From contig NZ_CAAAIA010000002.1 of assembly GCF_900639875.1 (NCBI RefSeq), positions 62,001-126,000 of the forward strand: a stretch of DNA of 64,000 nucleotides, given 5' to 3'. Shown here piece by piece: positions 50,741 to 60,240 of the stretch (position 1 is the first letter of the stretch; each line of letters starts with the position of its first letter). A model generated the notes under the pieces. That model did no database searches. It saw nothing but the letters and a program-made list of their open reading frames with translations, and had not been told where the DNA came from. This DNA comes from Legionella impletisoli. Its GTDB lineage: Bacteria; Pseudomonadota; Gammaproteobacteria; Legionellales; Legionellaceae. The position numbers and the translations under genes are program-made.

Positions 50741-51703
50741 ATGAACTTTTGCAAACTTGGGCTCGCGGTGATAGAAACCGAGGCACATGCGGTTTTTGAG
50801 TTAACTCAGCGCATTGATGAGCATTTTGAAAGAGCATGTAAAATCATGCTGGCTTGTCCAGGGCGTGTAGTGGTTACCGGGATGGGGAAATCTGGACACA
50901 TTGGCAATAAAATTGCCGCCACCTTGGCCAGTACGGGTACACCGTCGTTTTTCATGCATCCTGGAGAGGCCAGTCATGGCGATCTGGGCATGATTACTCG
51001 CAAAGATGTTGTAATTGCCATTTCAAACTCCGGCAACACGGCAGAAATTGTTTTATTATTACCTCTTTTAAAGCGACTTGAAGTGCCATTGATCGTATTA
51101 AGTGGCAATCCAGATTCCGTCTTAGCAAAAGCCGCCGATGTTTCACTTGATTTGTCGATTAAAGCAGAAGCTTGTCCATTAGGATTAGCACCAACTACCA
51201 GTACTACAGTCGCCTTAGTCATGGGCGATGCCCTAGCCATTGCATTACTTCAAGCACGAGGATTTACGTCAGAAGATTTTGCTCTATCGCATCCGGCTGG
51301 GACACTCGGTAAACGATTATTACTGCGAGTCGATGAAATGAGTCATAAAGAAGACCAGTTACCCATCGTCTTCGAAAAAGCAACGGTGGCTGAAGCATTA
51401 ATTGAAGTCACAGCGAAAAAGTTAGGCATGACGTGTGTCGTCGATGAGCATGGATATCTTACTGGTGTCTATACGGATGGGGATGTTCGACGAACACTCA
51501 CTAAGCAGTTAGATATCAATACTACACGACTCCATGAGGTGATGACTCGCTCGTGTCGAACCATATCACCTAATTTTTTGGCCGCAGAAGCTTTAGCTTT
51601 GATGCAAAAATATAGTATTACGTCTCTTGTGATTGTTCGAGAAGACAACCGCCCTTATGGGGTTATTCATTTACATGATTTATTAAAAGCCGGTGTGTAT
51701 TAG
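50741..51703 (+). CDS. kdsD: Arabinose-5-phosphate isomerase KdsD
   Basis: Makes D-arabinose 5-phosphate from ribulose 5-phosphate, the first step to Kdo for LPS. 320 residues. SIS domain at about 30-165 (TGMGKSGHIGNKIAATLAST, SHGDLGMI, ISNSGNTAEI) followed by two CBS domains (about 200-320). Heads kdsD-kdsC-lptC-lptA-lptB, divergent from mla as in E. coli but without yrbG. Confidence 0.95.
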   Translation: MNFCKLGLAVIETEAHAVFELTQRIDEHFERACKIMLACPGRVVVTGMGKSGHIGNKIAATLASTGTPSFFMHPGEASHGDLGMITRKDVVIAISNSGNTAEIVLLLPLLKRLEVPLIVLSGNPDSVLAKAADVSLDLSIKAEACPLGLAPTTSTTVALVMGDALAIALLQARGFTSEDFALSHPAGTLGKRLLLRVDEMSHKEDQLPIVFEKATVAEALIEVTAKKLGMTCVVDEHGYLTGVYTDGDVRRTLTKQLDINTTRLHEVMTRSCRTISPNFLAAEALALMQKYSITSLVIVREDNRPYGVIHLHDLLKAGVY

Positions 51704-52231
51704 ATGAACGAATTAATTAATAAAGCGAAACACATAAAATGTCTTATTTGTGATGTAGACGGCGTACTGACTGATGGTAGGTTGTATGTCGATAATCATG
51801 GTAATGAATTAAAAGCCTTTCACGTACAAGATGGAATGGGCTTAAAACTACTGATGGCGGCAGGCATACATGTGGCAGTCATAACCACTTCTCGTAATGC
51901 AGTCATTGATCATCGTATGGAACAATTGGGCATTCAACATTATTTCAAAGGACAAGTTGAAAAACAAAAATCATTTAAACTACTAAAAGAAACGTTAAAT
52001 CTTAGTAACGAAGCCTGTGCCTATATAGGAGATGATCTGCCCGATTTACCCATTATTCAGCAAGTTGGATTTGGAGTCGCTGTAGCGAATGCCGTTCGTC
52101 AGGTTAAAGAATTTGCAATCTGGCATACCCAAGCCGAAGGTGGTCATGGGGCGGTTAGAGAAGTCTGTGATTTTATTTTAACAGCGCAAAACAAACATGA
52201 GGAAGCCCTGCAAGGATACTTTAATTCATGA
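51704..52231 (+). CDS. kdsC: 3-deoxy-D-manno-octulosonate 8-phosphate phosphatase
   Basis: HAD phosphatase that releases Kdo from Kdo-8-P. 175 residues, tetrameric type without a cap. CDVDGVLTDGRLY carries the nucleophile and acid Asp, TTSR motif II, and GDDLPDLPI motif IV. Follows kdsD with no gap and overlaps lptC (ATGA). Confidence 0.95.
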   Translation: MNELINKAKHIKCLICDVDGVLTDGRLYVDNHGNELKAFHVQDGMGLKLLMAAGIHVAVITTSRNAVIDHRMEQLGIQHYFKGQVEKQKSFKLLKETLNLSNEACAYIGDDLPDLPIIQQVGFGVAVANAVRQVKEFAIWHTQAEGGHGAVREVCDFILTAQNKHEEALQGYFNS

Positions 52232-52800
52232 ACGCAGGTAAGCAGGCCGCTTGGTTATTTGCCGTGCTCATCGGCCTTGCTTTTTCAAGCTGGTATTTTG
52301 CAAGCTCAGCGCCCGTTAAAAAATTGGATGAAAATACGTTATCGAACACGGTTGATACCATTATCCAGGACCTAACATTAAGCCAATATAATGAAGAGGG
52401 AAAACGAATCAATTTTCTGAAAACACCCCTAATGCATCATATACCCAAAGACAATAAGCATTGGTTGAAAACTCCTTATATTGTCGTGACACAGGAAAAT
52501 CAAACACCGTGGGAAATTAAAGCACTTGAAGCCACTTCACTCTACGGCGGCGACAAAATTACCTTAAGTAAGCATGTCGTACTTCATCAAGCTTCGAGTG
52601 AGAAAACTCCCGAAAGTACACTGAAAACAGAAGAAATTATCTATTTTCCTAAGAAGAAACTCGCAACAACTAAAAAAAGCGTGACGTTTGAGCAACCTGG
52701 GAACATCGTTCAATCTGAAGGCATGAAAGCCTACCTTGCCGAAAAACGAGTCAAATTATTAGGAAACGCGAGAGGTAAATATGAGCCAAAACATGGCTAA
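52228..52800 (+). CDS. lptC: LPS export protein LptC
   Basis: 190 residues. One N-terminal transmembrane helix (AAWLFAVLIGLAFSSWYFA) anchors a periplasmic beta-jellyroll that passes LPS from LptB2FG to LptA. The family pattern WEIKALEATSLYGGDKITLSKH is present. ATG overlaps kdsC by 4 bases; the end overlaps lptA by 20 bases. Confidence 0.9.
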   Translation: MNAGKQAAWLFAVLIGLAFSSWYFASSAPVKKLDENTLSNTVDTIIQDLTLSQYNEEGKRINFLKTPLMHHIPKDNKHWLKTPYIVVTQENQTPWEIKALEATSLYGGDKITLSKHVVLHQASSEKTPESTLKTEEIIYFPKKKLATTKKSVTFEQPGNIVQSEGMKAYLAEKRVKLLGNARGKYEPKHG

Positions 52801-53302
52801 GCATGTTATTTGTATTTGTGCAGTGTTCCTCAGCCTATTCATTTCCTGCATTAGTTTTGCTCTACCGGATGATCGTGAAAAGACCTTGTATTTACGAGCG
52901 AATAAAGCAGACATCAACCAAGCAACGCATAAAGGGATCTACACCGGAGATGTAGAACTTGATCAAGGAAGCTCTCACTTAAGAGCAGCTTTTGCAATAA
53001 CGCAAGGGAACGAAAGTAACCAACTCATCAAAGCCTTTGCTAAAGGAGATACGCATGCTCAAGCTCATTTTTGGTGTCTGACAGCCCACAATAAACCGGT
53101 TTTACATGCATATGCTGATAAAATATATTACTATCCTAATAAGCACATCATTGAGCTTGTAGGAAATGCAAAGGTGTCGCAAGGTGAGAATACCTTTCAA
53201 GCGCCCACAATTCTTTATAACGTTGAACAACAACACGTCATCACGAAACGTTCAGGCAATCAACGAACCAGCATTACGATTTACCCCGAGAAAAAATCAT
53301 GA
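52781..53302 (+). CDS. lptA: LPS export protein LptA
   Basis: 173 residues. Signal peptide to about residue 28 ([11 protein letters not shown]), then the OstA-like domain ([51 protein letters not shown]). It forms the periplasmic bridge for LPS between LptC and LptD. ATG 52781 has GAGAGGT upstream; ATG 52793 is an alternative that still keeps the signal peptide. Overlaps lptB as ATGA. Confidence 0.92.
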   Translation: MSQNMAKHVICICAVFLSLFISCISFALPDDREKTLYLRANKADINQATHKGIYTGDVELDQGSSHLRAAFAITQGNESNQLIKAFAKGDTHAQAHFWCLTAHNKPVLHAYADKIYYYPNKHIIELVGNAKVSQGENTFQAPTILYNVEQQHVITKRSGNQRTSITIYPEKKS

Positions 53303-54024
53303 GTAAACTAGTTGCCCAACACTTAAAAAAATCCTTCAAAAATAGAACGGTTGTTAATGGAGTCAGCGTTGAGATTTCCCATGGGGAATGTGTGGGTTTA
53401 CTAGGACCCAATGGCGCGGGGAAAACAACCTGTTTTTATATGATTGTTGGCCTGCAATCCTGCGATGAAGGTCATATTTTTTTAGATGGTCAAGACATTA
53501 CCGAAACCGCTATGCACCAACGGGCTCGATTGGGCATCGGTTATCTTCCTCAAGAAGCATCCATTTTTCGCAAATTGACGGTTTCAGAAAACATTATGTC
53601 TATTTTACAGCTTCGAAAGGAGCTCAATGATAAACAGCGCAAAGAAAAACTCGATCAACTCATGCAGGAATTTCACATCAACCACCTGGCAAAAAATTTA
53701 GGCATGAGTTTATCTGGTGGTGAAAGAAGACGAGTTGAAATTGCTCGCGCTTTAGCTATTGAGCCTTCGTTTATCTTACTGGACGAACCTTTTGCTGGAG
53801 TGGATCCCATTTCAGTGCTGGATATTAAAAAAATTATTCAACATTTACGTGATAAAAATATTGGTATATTAATTACGGATCACAACGTTCGAGAAACATT
53901 AGACATCTGCGAGCGCGCCTACATTGTATCCCAAGGAAGCATCTTATGCGAAGGTTCTCCCCAAAGCATTTTATCAAACCAGCAAGTACGCGCTGTGTAT
54001 CTGGGTGAGGAATTTTCGTTGTAA
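53299..54024 (+). CDS. lptB: LPS export ATPase LptB
   Basis: 241 residues. Walker [11 protein letters not shown]-loop [12 protein letters not shown], signature [13 protein letters not shown], Walker [14 protein letters not shown], His in [10 protein letters not shown]. Powers LptB2FGC extraction of LPS from the inner membrane. lptF and lptG are not in the window. The next gene, trpG, starts 15 bases later in the same direction, so tryptophan genes may read from this promoter. Confidence 0.96.
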   Translation: MSKLVAQHLKKSFKNRTVVNGVSVEISHGECVGLLGPNGAGKTTCFYMIVGLQSCDEGHIFLDGQDITETAMHQRARLGIGYLPQEASIFRKLTVSENIMSILQLRKELNDKQRKEKLDQLMQEFHINHLAKNLGMSLSGGERRRVEIARALAIEPSFILLDEPFAGVDPISVLDIKKIIQHLRDKNIGILITDHNVRETLDICERAYIVSQGSILCEGSPQSILSNQQVRAVYLGEEFSL

Positions 54025-54039
54025 ACAGGCTCTATAACC

Positions 54040-54606
54040 ATGCTGCTTTTGATTGATAATTATGATTCTTTCACCTATAACCTGGTTCAATACTTTCAAT
54101 GTCTAAACCAACAGGTACTTGTTTATCCTCATGATCAAATTACACTAGAAAAAATTAAAGAATTATCACCAAAGCACCTGGTTATTTCCCCAGGGCCTAA
54201 ATCTCCTCTGGAAGCTGGAATATCACTTTCGGTCATTCGCCATTTTTTTACTCAAATTCCAATTCTTGGTGTTTGTCTAGGACATCAATGTCTTGGGCAT
54301 GCCTTTGGCGCACGAATTATTCAAGCACCCAAGATATTGCATGGAAAAACATCACCTATTTTTCATCATAAACAAGGCTTATTTCATGATTTACCGAATA
54401 ATTTTCTAGCAACTCGTTATCATTCGTTAATCATTGAACCGGAAAGTCTCCCCGATTGTTTTTCTATTGATGCTTGGGCAAATGAAGTGATTATGGCAAT
54501 TTCTCATCGCCAATATCCACTCTTTGGTCTACAATTTCATCCTGAAGCCATATTAACCGAATATGGCTTGCAACTCTTACAGCGGTTTCTAGAGCATGAA
54601 CATTAA
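54040..54606 (+). CDS. trpG: Anthranilate synthase glutamine amidotransferase subunit
   Basis: 188 residues. Oxyanion motif SPGPKSPLEAG, catalytic Cys in LGVCLGHQCLG, and His-Glu in LQFHPEAILT. It supplies ammonia to TrpE, which is not in this window; relatives may serve PabB as well. Starts 15 bases after lptB and overlaps trpD by 11 bases. Confidence 0.92.
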   Translation: MLLLIDNYDSFTYNLVQYFQCLNQQVLVYPHDQITLEKIKELSPKHLVISPGPKSPLEAGISLSVIRHFFTQIPILGVCLGHQCLGHAFGARIIQAPKILHGKTSPIFHHKQGLFHDLPNNFLATRYHSLIIEPESLPDCFSIDAWANEVIMAISHRQYPLFGLQFHPEAILTEYGLQLLQRFLEHEH

Positions 54607-55618
54607 ACACATTTTTGAACAACTCATAGAAGGTGAAAACTTAGATACCCCGCAAATGCAAAGCATTATGAAGCAATGCATGGATGGTGAACTAAGTGAT
54701 GCACAATTGGCAGCGTTTCTAGCATTAATGCGTATGAAGGGTGAAACCGTAGAAGAATTAACGGCTGCGGCTTTAATCATGAAAGAATTTGCACATACCC
54801 TTTCTTTAGGAAATGACTTGGTGGATATAGTCGGTACGGGAGGAGACGGGCGAAATACATTTAACATTTCCACTATTAGCAGTTTTGTTGCCGCCGCCGC
54901 TGGGGCTAACGTTGCCAAACACGGCAACCGTTCAGTCTCGAGTCAAAGTGGTAGTGCTGATCTTCTAACTGAAGCAGGGTTTTCAATTGAACTATCCGAT
55001 AAAGCCCTTGAAGAATGTTTTAAGCAATGTGGCATTGTGTTTTTGTTTGGTCCTCGTTTTCATCAAGGATTGCGACATGCACGCGAAGCGCGAGGGGCCT
55101 TAAAAATTAGAACGCTCTTTAATTTATTAGGTCCTCTATTAAATCCAGCGGAAGTAAAAAAACAAGTGGTTGGAGTTTATGCGAAATCCTGGTTAAGACC
55201 TATTGCAACGGTACTGGCAAACCTTGGCAGTGAGCACACCATGGTCATTCACTCTCGTGACGGTTTAGATGAAATCAGTATTGCAGAAGTAACCGACGTC
55301 GTTGAATATAAACAAGGACAATTTATTGAGTGGAGCATCGATCCGAAACGCTATCACCTTGACCATGCTCATTTAGATGACATTCTTGTTCATAGTCCTC
55401 TGGAAAGTCTTAACCTTGCTGAACAGGTTTTTTCCGGCGAAAAAGGCCCAGCCCGTGACATTGTATTGCTTAATTCTGCAGCTGTTCTTTATTGTGCTGA
55501 TCTCTGCACTCATTTTGAAGAAGGGATCCAATTGGCCAAAGAAGCGATTGATAGTGGAAAAGCGAAAGCACGATTTAATGCATTAAAAGAACACACAAAT
55601 AGGAACCTCAATGGCTAG
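54596..55618 (+). CDS. trpD: Anthranilate phosphoribosyltransferase
   Basis: 340 residues. PRPP motif [15 protein letters not shown], substrate segment [19 protein letters not shown] and [14 protein letters not shown] are intact. Second step after anthranilate. Not fused to trpG here, unlike E. coli. Overlaps trpG by 11 bases and trpC by 8. Confidence 0.95.
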   Translation: MNIKHIFEQLIEGENLDTPQMQSIMKQCMDGELSDAQLAAFLALMRMKGETVEELTAAALIMKEFAHTLSLGNDLVDIVGTGGDGRNTFNISTISSFVAAAAGANVAKHGNRSVSSQSGSADLLTEAGFSIELSDKALEECFKQCGIVFLFGPRFHQGLRHAREARGALKIRTLFNLLGPLLNPAEVKKQVVGVYAKSWLRPIATVLANLGSEHTMVIHSRDGLDEISIAEVTDVVEYKQGQFIEWSIDPKRYHLDHAHLDDILVHSPLESLNLAEQVFSGEKGPARDIVLLNSAAVLYCADLCTHFEEGIQLAKEAIDSGKAKARFNALKEHTNRNLNG

Positions 55619-56384
55619 TATTCTTTCCAAAATTGCTCTACATAAAAAACAAGAAGTTTTGTTCGCTAAAAATAAGCGTTCTCTTCCTAATCTGCTAGAA
55701 TCTGAGCCTAAGTCCATTCGTGATTTCACAGGCTCATTGCAAAAAAAAAATCCAGCAATCATTGCTGAAATCAAGAAAGCCTCTCCAAGCAAAGGGATCC
55801 TACGAGAATCGTTTAACGTGTCTGAAATTGCACAAGCTTATGAAGCCAATGGCGCATGTTGCTTATCCATTTTAACGGACATTCATTTTTTCCAGGGACA
55901 TCCAGACAATATCCAACTGGCTAAATCACAAACTGACTTACCTATTTTAAGAAAGGATTTTATTGTAGATGATTATCAGGTCTATGAAAGCCTAGCCTTA
56001 GGCGCTGATTGCATCTTGTTAATTGTCGCTTTATTGGATGATTATCAGCTCATGGATTATTGCCAATTAGCGAATGAGCTTAATCTAGCCGTTTTAGTCG
56101 AAAGCCACACCCATAAAGAATTAGAACGAGCATTAAATTTACCTACCCCTTTAATAGGAATTAATAATCGCAGTCTTCATAGCTTTGAAACCAACTTGAA
56201 TCAAAGCATACAACTTCGTTCTTTCGTACCACAAGATAGAATATTAATCAGCGAAAGCGGTATTCAGTCTCATCAAGATATTGTTAATTTACAAGCACAT
56301 GGAATCAATACGTTTTTGGTTGGCGAACAATTAATGCGAGCAAACAATATTGGTGAAGCTCTACGAGAGTTAATAGAAGGATAA
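55611..56384 (+). CDS. trpC: Indole-3-glycerol-phosphate synthase
   Basis: 257 residues, monofunctional TIM barrel without the TrpF part found in E. coli. Catalytic Lys and phosphate-binding residues lie in [30 protein letters not shown], and [12 protein letters not shown]. Last gene of trpGDC; trpE, trpF, trpB and trpA must be elsewhere. Confidence 0.95.
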   Translation: MASILSKIALHKKQEVLFAKNKRSLPNLLESEPKSIRDFTGSLQKKNPAIIAEIKKASPSKGILRESFNVSEIAQAYEANGACCLSILTDIHFFQGHPDNIQLAKSQTDLPILRKDFIVDDYQVYESLALGADCILLIVALLDDYQLMDYCQLANELNLAVLVESHTHKELERALNLPTPLIGINNRSLHSFETNLNQSIQLRSFVPQDRILISESGIQSHQDIVNLQAHGINTFLVGEQLMRANNIGEALRELIEG

Positions 56385-56519
56385 AAAACATGACTATTCG
56401 TCTGAAAAGCCATTAAATAAATGACTAATCTTCAGAAACGGTGTACTCGTGTCAAATCAAGAATTGATCATCTATGCTAAATTAAAGATAATGTCCGCTT
56501 TTTTACAAAATTACCCTTT

Positions 56520-57449
56520 ATGACAAAAAAACTAACACTAGCCTTACTTAAAAAAATCGTTGCCCAGGCAGAGTCCAATCAGTCAGGAGAGGTAGCGAAT
56601 TATATTCCTGAGCTCGCAAACGTGAACAAAGAAACAACGGCTATCGCCGTGTACCCTATTCAAGGCGAACCCTTGCATTACAGCAATAGTCCTATTGTAC
56701 CTGTCACCTTGCAAAGTACGGCAAAATTGATTCCTTTGATTGGTCTGCTCGAAGATTGCGGCCCAGAGCAAGTTTTTGAATGGGTTAAAGTGGAACCCTC
56801 CGGAGATGATTTTGCATCGATTACACGTCTGGAGCAATTTGGACCAAAGCCCTCAAATCCGATGTTGAATGCTGGTGCTATTTGCTTGTGCTCTCACATT
56901 CCTGGAGAAGGTGAACAACAATTTGCCTGGCTTGAAGGCTGGACTGAGAGGTTGTTTAATCGGCATTTAAGAATTAATCCTTTGGTGTTTGCTTCCGAGA
57001 AACGCACGGGCGATCGAAACCGTGCACTTGCCCATCTGCTTCACAGTCGTGGCAACTTAGGAAGTCGCGTCAAAGCAACATTGGATTTATATTTTTCCCT
57101 ATGTTCGTATGAAGCCACCATTGAAGAAATGCTTTACTTACCTACCTTGCTTGCTAATCAGGGTAAAGATCCCAAAACAGGTAAGAAAGTTCTCTCACCC
57201 GAGACATGTAAAATTACGTTAGCCATTATGGCTACTTGTGGATTGTATGATGAAACAGGCACGCATATGGTGCAAACTGGAATGCCCGCAAAAAGCGGCG
57301 TATCCGGTTATACCGTGGCAGTGGTTCCAGGAAAAGCAGGTATTTGCGTATTAAGTCCAAGAGTCAATGCAAAAGGCAATAGCATACGAGGTGAAATTAT
57401 GCTTGAACAGCTTTCCAGGCTCATGAATTGGCATTTCGCCATCCCCTAA
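56520..57449 (+). CDS. glsA: Glutaminase
   Basis: Serine-dependent glutaminase (beta-lactamase-like fold) hydrolysing glutamine to glutamate and ammonia. 309 residues. The SxxK nucleophile pair is in LQSTAKLIPL, followed by NPMLNAGAI and SEKRTGDRNRALAHLL. The C-terminal motif reads PAKSGVSGYTVAVVPGKAG, where many relatives have KSGVGGG or KSGVSGG, so one Gly is replaced by Tyr. Single gene with a 135-base spacer upstream. Confidence 0.93.
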   Translation: MTKKLTLALLKKIVAQAESNQSGEVANYIPELANVNKETTAIAVYPIQGEPLHYSNSPIVPVTLQSTAKLIPLIGLLEDCGPEQVFEWVKVEPSGDDFASITRLEQFGPKPSNPMLNAGAICLCSHIPGEGEQQFAWLEGWTERLFNRHLRINPLVFASEKRTGDRNRALAHLLHSRGNLGSRVKATLDLYFSLCSYEATIEEMLYLPTLLANQGKDPKTGKKVLSPETCKITLAIMATCGLYDETGTHMVQTGMPAKSGVSGYTVAVVPGKAGICVLSPRVNAKGNSIRGEIMLEQLSRLMNWHFAIP

Positions 57450-57456
57450 TTTTATA

Positions 57457-57470
57457 TGTGCTTTCGCACA
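57457..57470. terminator. Small hairpin between glsA and the Pro-rich gene
   Basis: TGTGC, loop tttc, GCACA in a 25-base gap between converging genes. The stem is short and there is no long T-run, so terminator function rests on position. Confidence 0.35.
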
Positions 57471-57474
57471 GCAT

Positions 57475-57654
57475 TTATTCGTCTACTGAAGGATCTTCTG
57501 GAATTTTAACCGGTCTTGGTTCCGGTTTATCGATAGGTTCTGGCTCAGGAGTATTGGGCGGCATGGGCTCTACAGGTTCGGGTAAAGGAGGCGATTCTAT
57601 CGGTGGTGGCTCAGGAATTTCATCGGGCATATCTGGTTTTTGAGTATAAATCAT
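57475..57654 (-). CDS. Proline/glutamate-rich microprotein
   Basis: 59 residues, made almost only of Pro, Glu, Ile, Asp and Met in P-E/P-P repeats (MIYTQKPDMPDEIPEPPPIE then ESPPLPEPVEPMPP-like), ending EDPSVDE; certainly extended and disordered. ATG 57652-57654 is preferred since GGAG lies 7 bases upstream; the longer start at 57666 lacks a site. It sits 18 bases after the CBS gene in the same direction. Function unknown. The Gly/Ser-rich frame on the other strand is its shadow. Confidence 0.6.
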   Translation of the reverse strand: MIYTQKPDMPDEIPEPPPIESPPLPEPVEPMPPNTPEPEPIDKPEPRPVKIPEDPSVDE

Positions 57655-57672
57655 CAGGTGCTCCATGCTAAG

Positions 57673-58107
57673 TTAGTACGTATGGATGTATTTTTCTAAG
57701 TGCTCAATCGTTTTTGCTCTATCTTCAAGAAGATTATATAGAATATCTCCAATTGAAACGATGGCAACAATTTTTTCATCTTCTTCGATTAGAATATGAC
57801 GACGCTTGGTAAGCGTCATGGCTTCCATGGCTTTTTCAATCGTATCGGTGATGCTAAGAATGGTAATATCAGCACACATGACCTCGGAAATCTTAGTTGT
57901 TTCGGGTGATAAGTCCTTGTATACGACAAACCGTATAATATCTCGCTCACTTAATACCCCGTAGAAGTCATCTTCATCTGCCACAACTAAAGCGCCAATA
58001 TTTTCATGAACCATTAGTTCAACCCCTTGTTTGACAACAACATCAGGATATACCTTAACAATAGGTCTTCTTGGCTGTGGCAAAAGTGATCGTAAAATAT
58101 GAGCCAT
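57673..58107 (-). CDS. Twin CBS-domain protein
   Basis: 144 residues: a short start MAHILRSLLPQPRRP followed by two CBS domains (about 15-75 and 80-138), each with the typical GVLSERDIIR or VSIGDILY end that binds adenosyl nucleotides. Such pairs sense AMP, ATP or SAM; partner unknown. ATG 58105-58107 is chosen over 58125 because AAGGAGA stands 7 bases before it. Probably co-transcribed with the Pro-rich microprotein. Confidence 0.85.
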   Translation of the reverse strand: MAHILRSLLPQPRRPIVKVYPDVVVKQGVELMVHENIGALVVADEDDFYGVLSERDIIRFVVYKDLSPETTKISEVMCADITILSITDTIEKAMEAMTLTKRRHILIEEDEKIVAIVSIGDILYNLLEDRAKTIEHLEKYIHTY

Positions 58108-58221
58108 GTTGCTCTCCTTAATCATCCAATGATTTTATAATCATTGTATTGATTAATTTTAGCACATAGCCATGGATTATTAATGACAAAAAAACTTGAA
58201 AAAGAGAATTAGTAGCGTTTA

Positions 58222-58296
58222 TACCCGTGATCTTTCAAAATAAGCCCGTTCGATATCAGCAAAATTTGGATTTTTCTGATATCGAACGTACATTAA
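58222..58296. repeat. Dispersed MITE-like repeat, copy B (third module)
   Basis: Begins TACCCGTGATCTTTCAAAAT, then GCCCGTTCGATATCAG (13-bp arm at 58247-58259), AAAATTTGGATTTTT, and the complementary arm CTGATATCGAACG (58276-58288), ending ACATTAA. It closely matches the right half of copy A near 2230-2289. It abuts the stop codon of the lipoprotein gene and may serve as its terminator. Confidence 0.75.
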
Positions 58297-58746
58297 TTAG
58301 CTAACCACTCTCCAAGACCCATCAGCTTGACGACAAGCTTTGCCATAAATTTGTTGGGTTTTACCACCAATTAACGCATTGGTCACGTATTCACGACAAG
58401 GCTGTTCATTGCTGTAGTAAGTTCTGGTTGGTTTAACACTGAACTGATTCCCGGTATCTGGGTTTTTCCAAGATACCGCCCTACCAGTTGGTGCAGTTTC
58501 TAAGGCGCGCTGCATTTCCATCCGGTCTTGGCGATCCATATATTGACCAATTTTGCCGCCAAGGAACGCTCCTAAAAGCGCACCACCTGCTGCTGCGGCT
58601 ACCTTGCCTGAGCCGCCACCAAACTGGCTGCCTAATAATCCGCCGACAACGCCTCCTGTGACGGTACCAACTCCTTCATTCGTCACCTGGGCACAACCAG
58701 CTAAAAATATGGATAAAGACAATGAAGCTACAACTAACTTTTTCAT
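58297..58746 (-). CDS. Glycine-zipper 17-kDa surface antigen-like lipoprotein
   Basis: 149 residues. Lipobox LAGC (Cys18) after a short signal peptide. A glycine-zipper stretch rich in GG and GA (about residues 26-65, TVTGGVVGGLLGSQFGGG onward) like rickettsial 17-kDa antigen and SlyB/Pcp proteins, then a small C-terminal domain with two Cys (PCREYV, GKACRQADGSWRV). Outer-membrane attached. ATG 58744-58746 with AGGTGA upstream is preferred over 58785. Repeat elements flank it on both sides. Confidence 0.85.
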   Translation of the reverse strand: MKKLVVASLSLSIFLAGCAQVTNEGVGTVTGGVVGGLLGSQFGGGSGKVAAAAGGALLGAFLGGKIGQYMDRQDRMEMQRALETAPTGRAVSWKNPDTGNQFSVKPTRTYYSNEQPCREYVTNALIGGKTQQIYGKACRQADGSWRVVS

Positions 58747-59061
58747 TCTTTCACCTGTGTAAATGTTTATAAAAACGATAGGCATTCTAGCATCAAGGAT
58801 ATAATTTATCCATTAATTTAACATGTGTTCGCCAGAAAAATCATTTATGCCTATTGTGGTGCAAAACGAACATTATCCTGCACAAAAAACTAATCTTTGA
58901 ACGAGATCCATTTAAAATAAGCCAGTTAATTTAGTGGATATTTCGCTGATGGGCATAAAAATATTTCATGACTCGATATATAACCACTCAAAGAGTATAG
59001 ATAGATTCTATTTTGGATGAACCTAACGTCTTAGTTATATGCAGGTAAAACGAGTTTTCCA
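58747..59061. other. Spacer with degenerate repeat copy, no gene seen
   Basis: About 315 bases between the lipoprotein and the GGDEF gene, both on the minus strand. Copy C of the dispersed repeat fills 58818-58929. The lipoprotein promoter must lie between it and 58747 or within it. Confidence 0.5.
58818..58929. repeat. Dispersed MITE-like repeat, copy C (degenerate)
   Basis: TTAACATGTGTTCGCCAGAA at the left matches copy A (TTAACGTGAGTTCGCCAGAA); AAACGAACATT (about 58864) and GATCCATTTAAAATAAGCC near 58905-58923 also match. The hairpin arms have decayed and the third module is missing, ending GTTAA. Confidence 0.65.
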
Positions 59062-60084
59062 TCATTGAAGTTTGATATCATCTCTTCCCAATTCTTTAAT
59101 ATCATACATTGCTCGATCTGCTACTTGTAATAAGTCCTTTAAGTTGTTTCCATCGGTAGGGTATCTACTGATGCCAATACTCGCTGTGATTCGGGATGAA
59201 ATTCCATCAATTTTAATGGGTTTTGAAATACTTACTTGAAGAGATTTTGCGATTTTTAAGACTTCATTGCCATCTTTTAAGTCTTTAGCAATAATCACAA
59301 ATTCATCTCCACCTGTTCTTGCAAGAATATCCGTGTCTCTTAATTTATTTTTCATACGCTTACTAATAATTCTAAGGATTTTATCCCCGACTAAATGACC
59401 ATTTTTATCATTTATGTGCTTAAAATAATCTAGATCGATAAAATATATTCCACAAAATAAATGATTCGATAAGTTTTTTTTCATTTTTTTGAATGCAGCT
59501 TCTAAGGCTTTCCGATTTAGCAACCCCGTTAAAGGATCTTCATTCACCATTTTTTTTAGTTTTTCTTCGGCTTTTTTTTGATCATCAATGTTTTGAACTT
59601 GGGTGATAAAATATAAAGGCTCATTGGAGAATTGATCACGCGCCAGGGCCACGCTTAGCAAAATCCAGATTACTTTTCCATCTTTACGAATGTATCGTTT
59701 TTGAGTTTGAAAAGTTGAAATTTCTCCAGAAAGCATTTTTTGTTGGTGGATTAAATTCTTTTCTAAATCATCTGGGTAGGTAATCGTTTGGAAATCAAGT
59801 TGCAATAGCTCTTCTTCAGAGTAACGAAGCAAATGACATAACGACTTATTGACTTTTATCCATTGCCCTCCAGGAGCAACCAACCCCATCCCAATTGCTG
59901 CATATTCAAAAGATAATTGGAAGCGTTGTTCGCTTTCAAATAATGCCAAATTTAACTTTTCCAAAAGTTTTTTTTGGTAAGTCAATTTGTTTGCCAAATG
60001 TACTAATTTCTTATTTGTTTGAATGAGGTCTTCTTCTGTACTGGATGGACATTGCGCTTTAATTTTATCGGATTTTTTTTCCAC
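59062..60084 (-). CDS. PAS-GGDEF diguanylate cyclase
   Basis: 340 residues, no membrane segment. A short coiled-coil-like start (about 15-55), one PAS domain with PAC (about 55-175), then GGDEF (from about 180). The active site ARTGGDEFVIIAK is intact, and the inhibitory I-site RDTD stands exactly five residues before it, so product feedback is expected. Likely a cytosolic c-di-GMP producer answering to a PAS signal. Stand-alone gene. Confidence 0.9.
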   Translation of the reverse strand: MEKKSDKIKAQCPSSTEEDLIQTNKKLVHLANKLTYQKKLLEKLNLALFESEQRFQLSFEYAAIGMGLVAPGGQWIKVNKSLCHLLRYSEEELLQLDFQTITYPDDLEKNLIHQQKMLSGEISTFQTQKRYIRKDGKVIWILLSVALARDQFSNEPLYFITQVQNIDDQKKAEEKLKKMVNEDPLTGLLNRKALEAAFKKMKKNLSNHLFCGIYFIDLDYFKHINDKNGHLVGDKILRIISKRMKNKLRDTDILARTGGDEFVIIAKDLKDGNEVLKIAKSLQVSISKPIKIDGISSRITASIGISRYPTDGNNLKDLLQVADRAMYDIKELGRDDIKLQ

Positions 60085-60240
60085 TTTAACTCCCAGTTAT
60101 ACGATCCGTAACAAAAAAATCCTAGAGTGCGACTAAGGAAATTAGGAATTAGATTAAGCATCGATACATCATAAAAGTATAGGAGAGATTACGATGGTTG
60201 AGTTTAATCTTTGCAAAATCTTTACAAGATATCATTTAGA

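Noticed and set aside
57428-57643. Gly/Ser-rich open frame on the plus strand
   Set aside because: It is the antisense shadow of the Pro/Glu microprotein and overlaps the end of glsA; no ribosome site.
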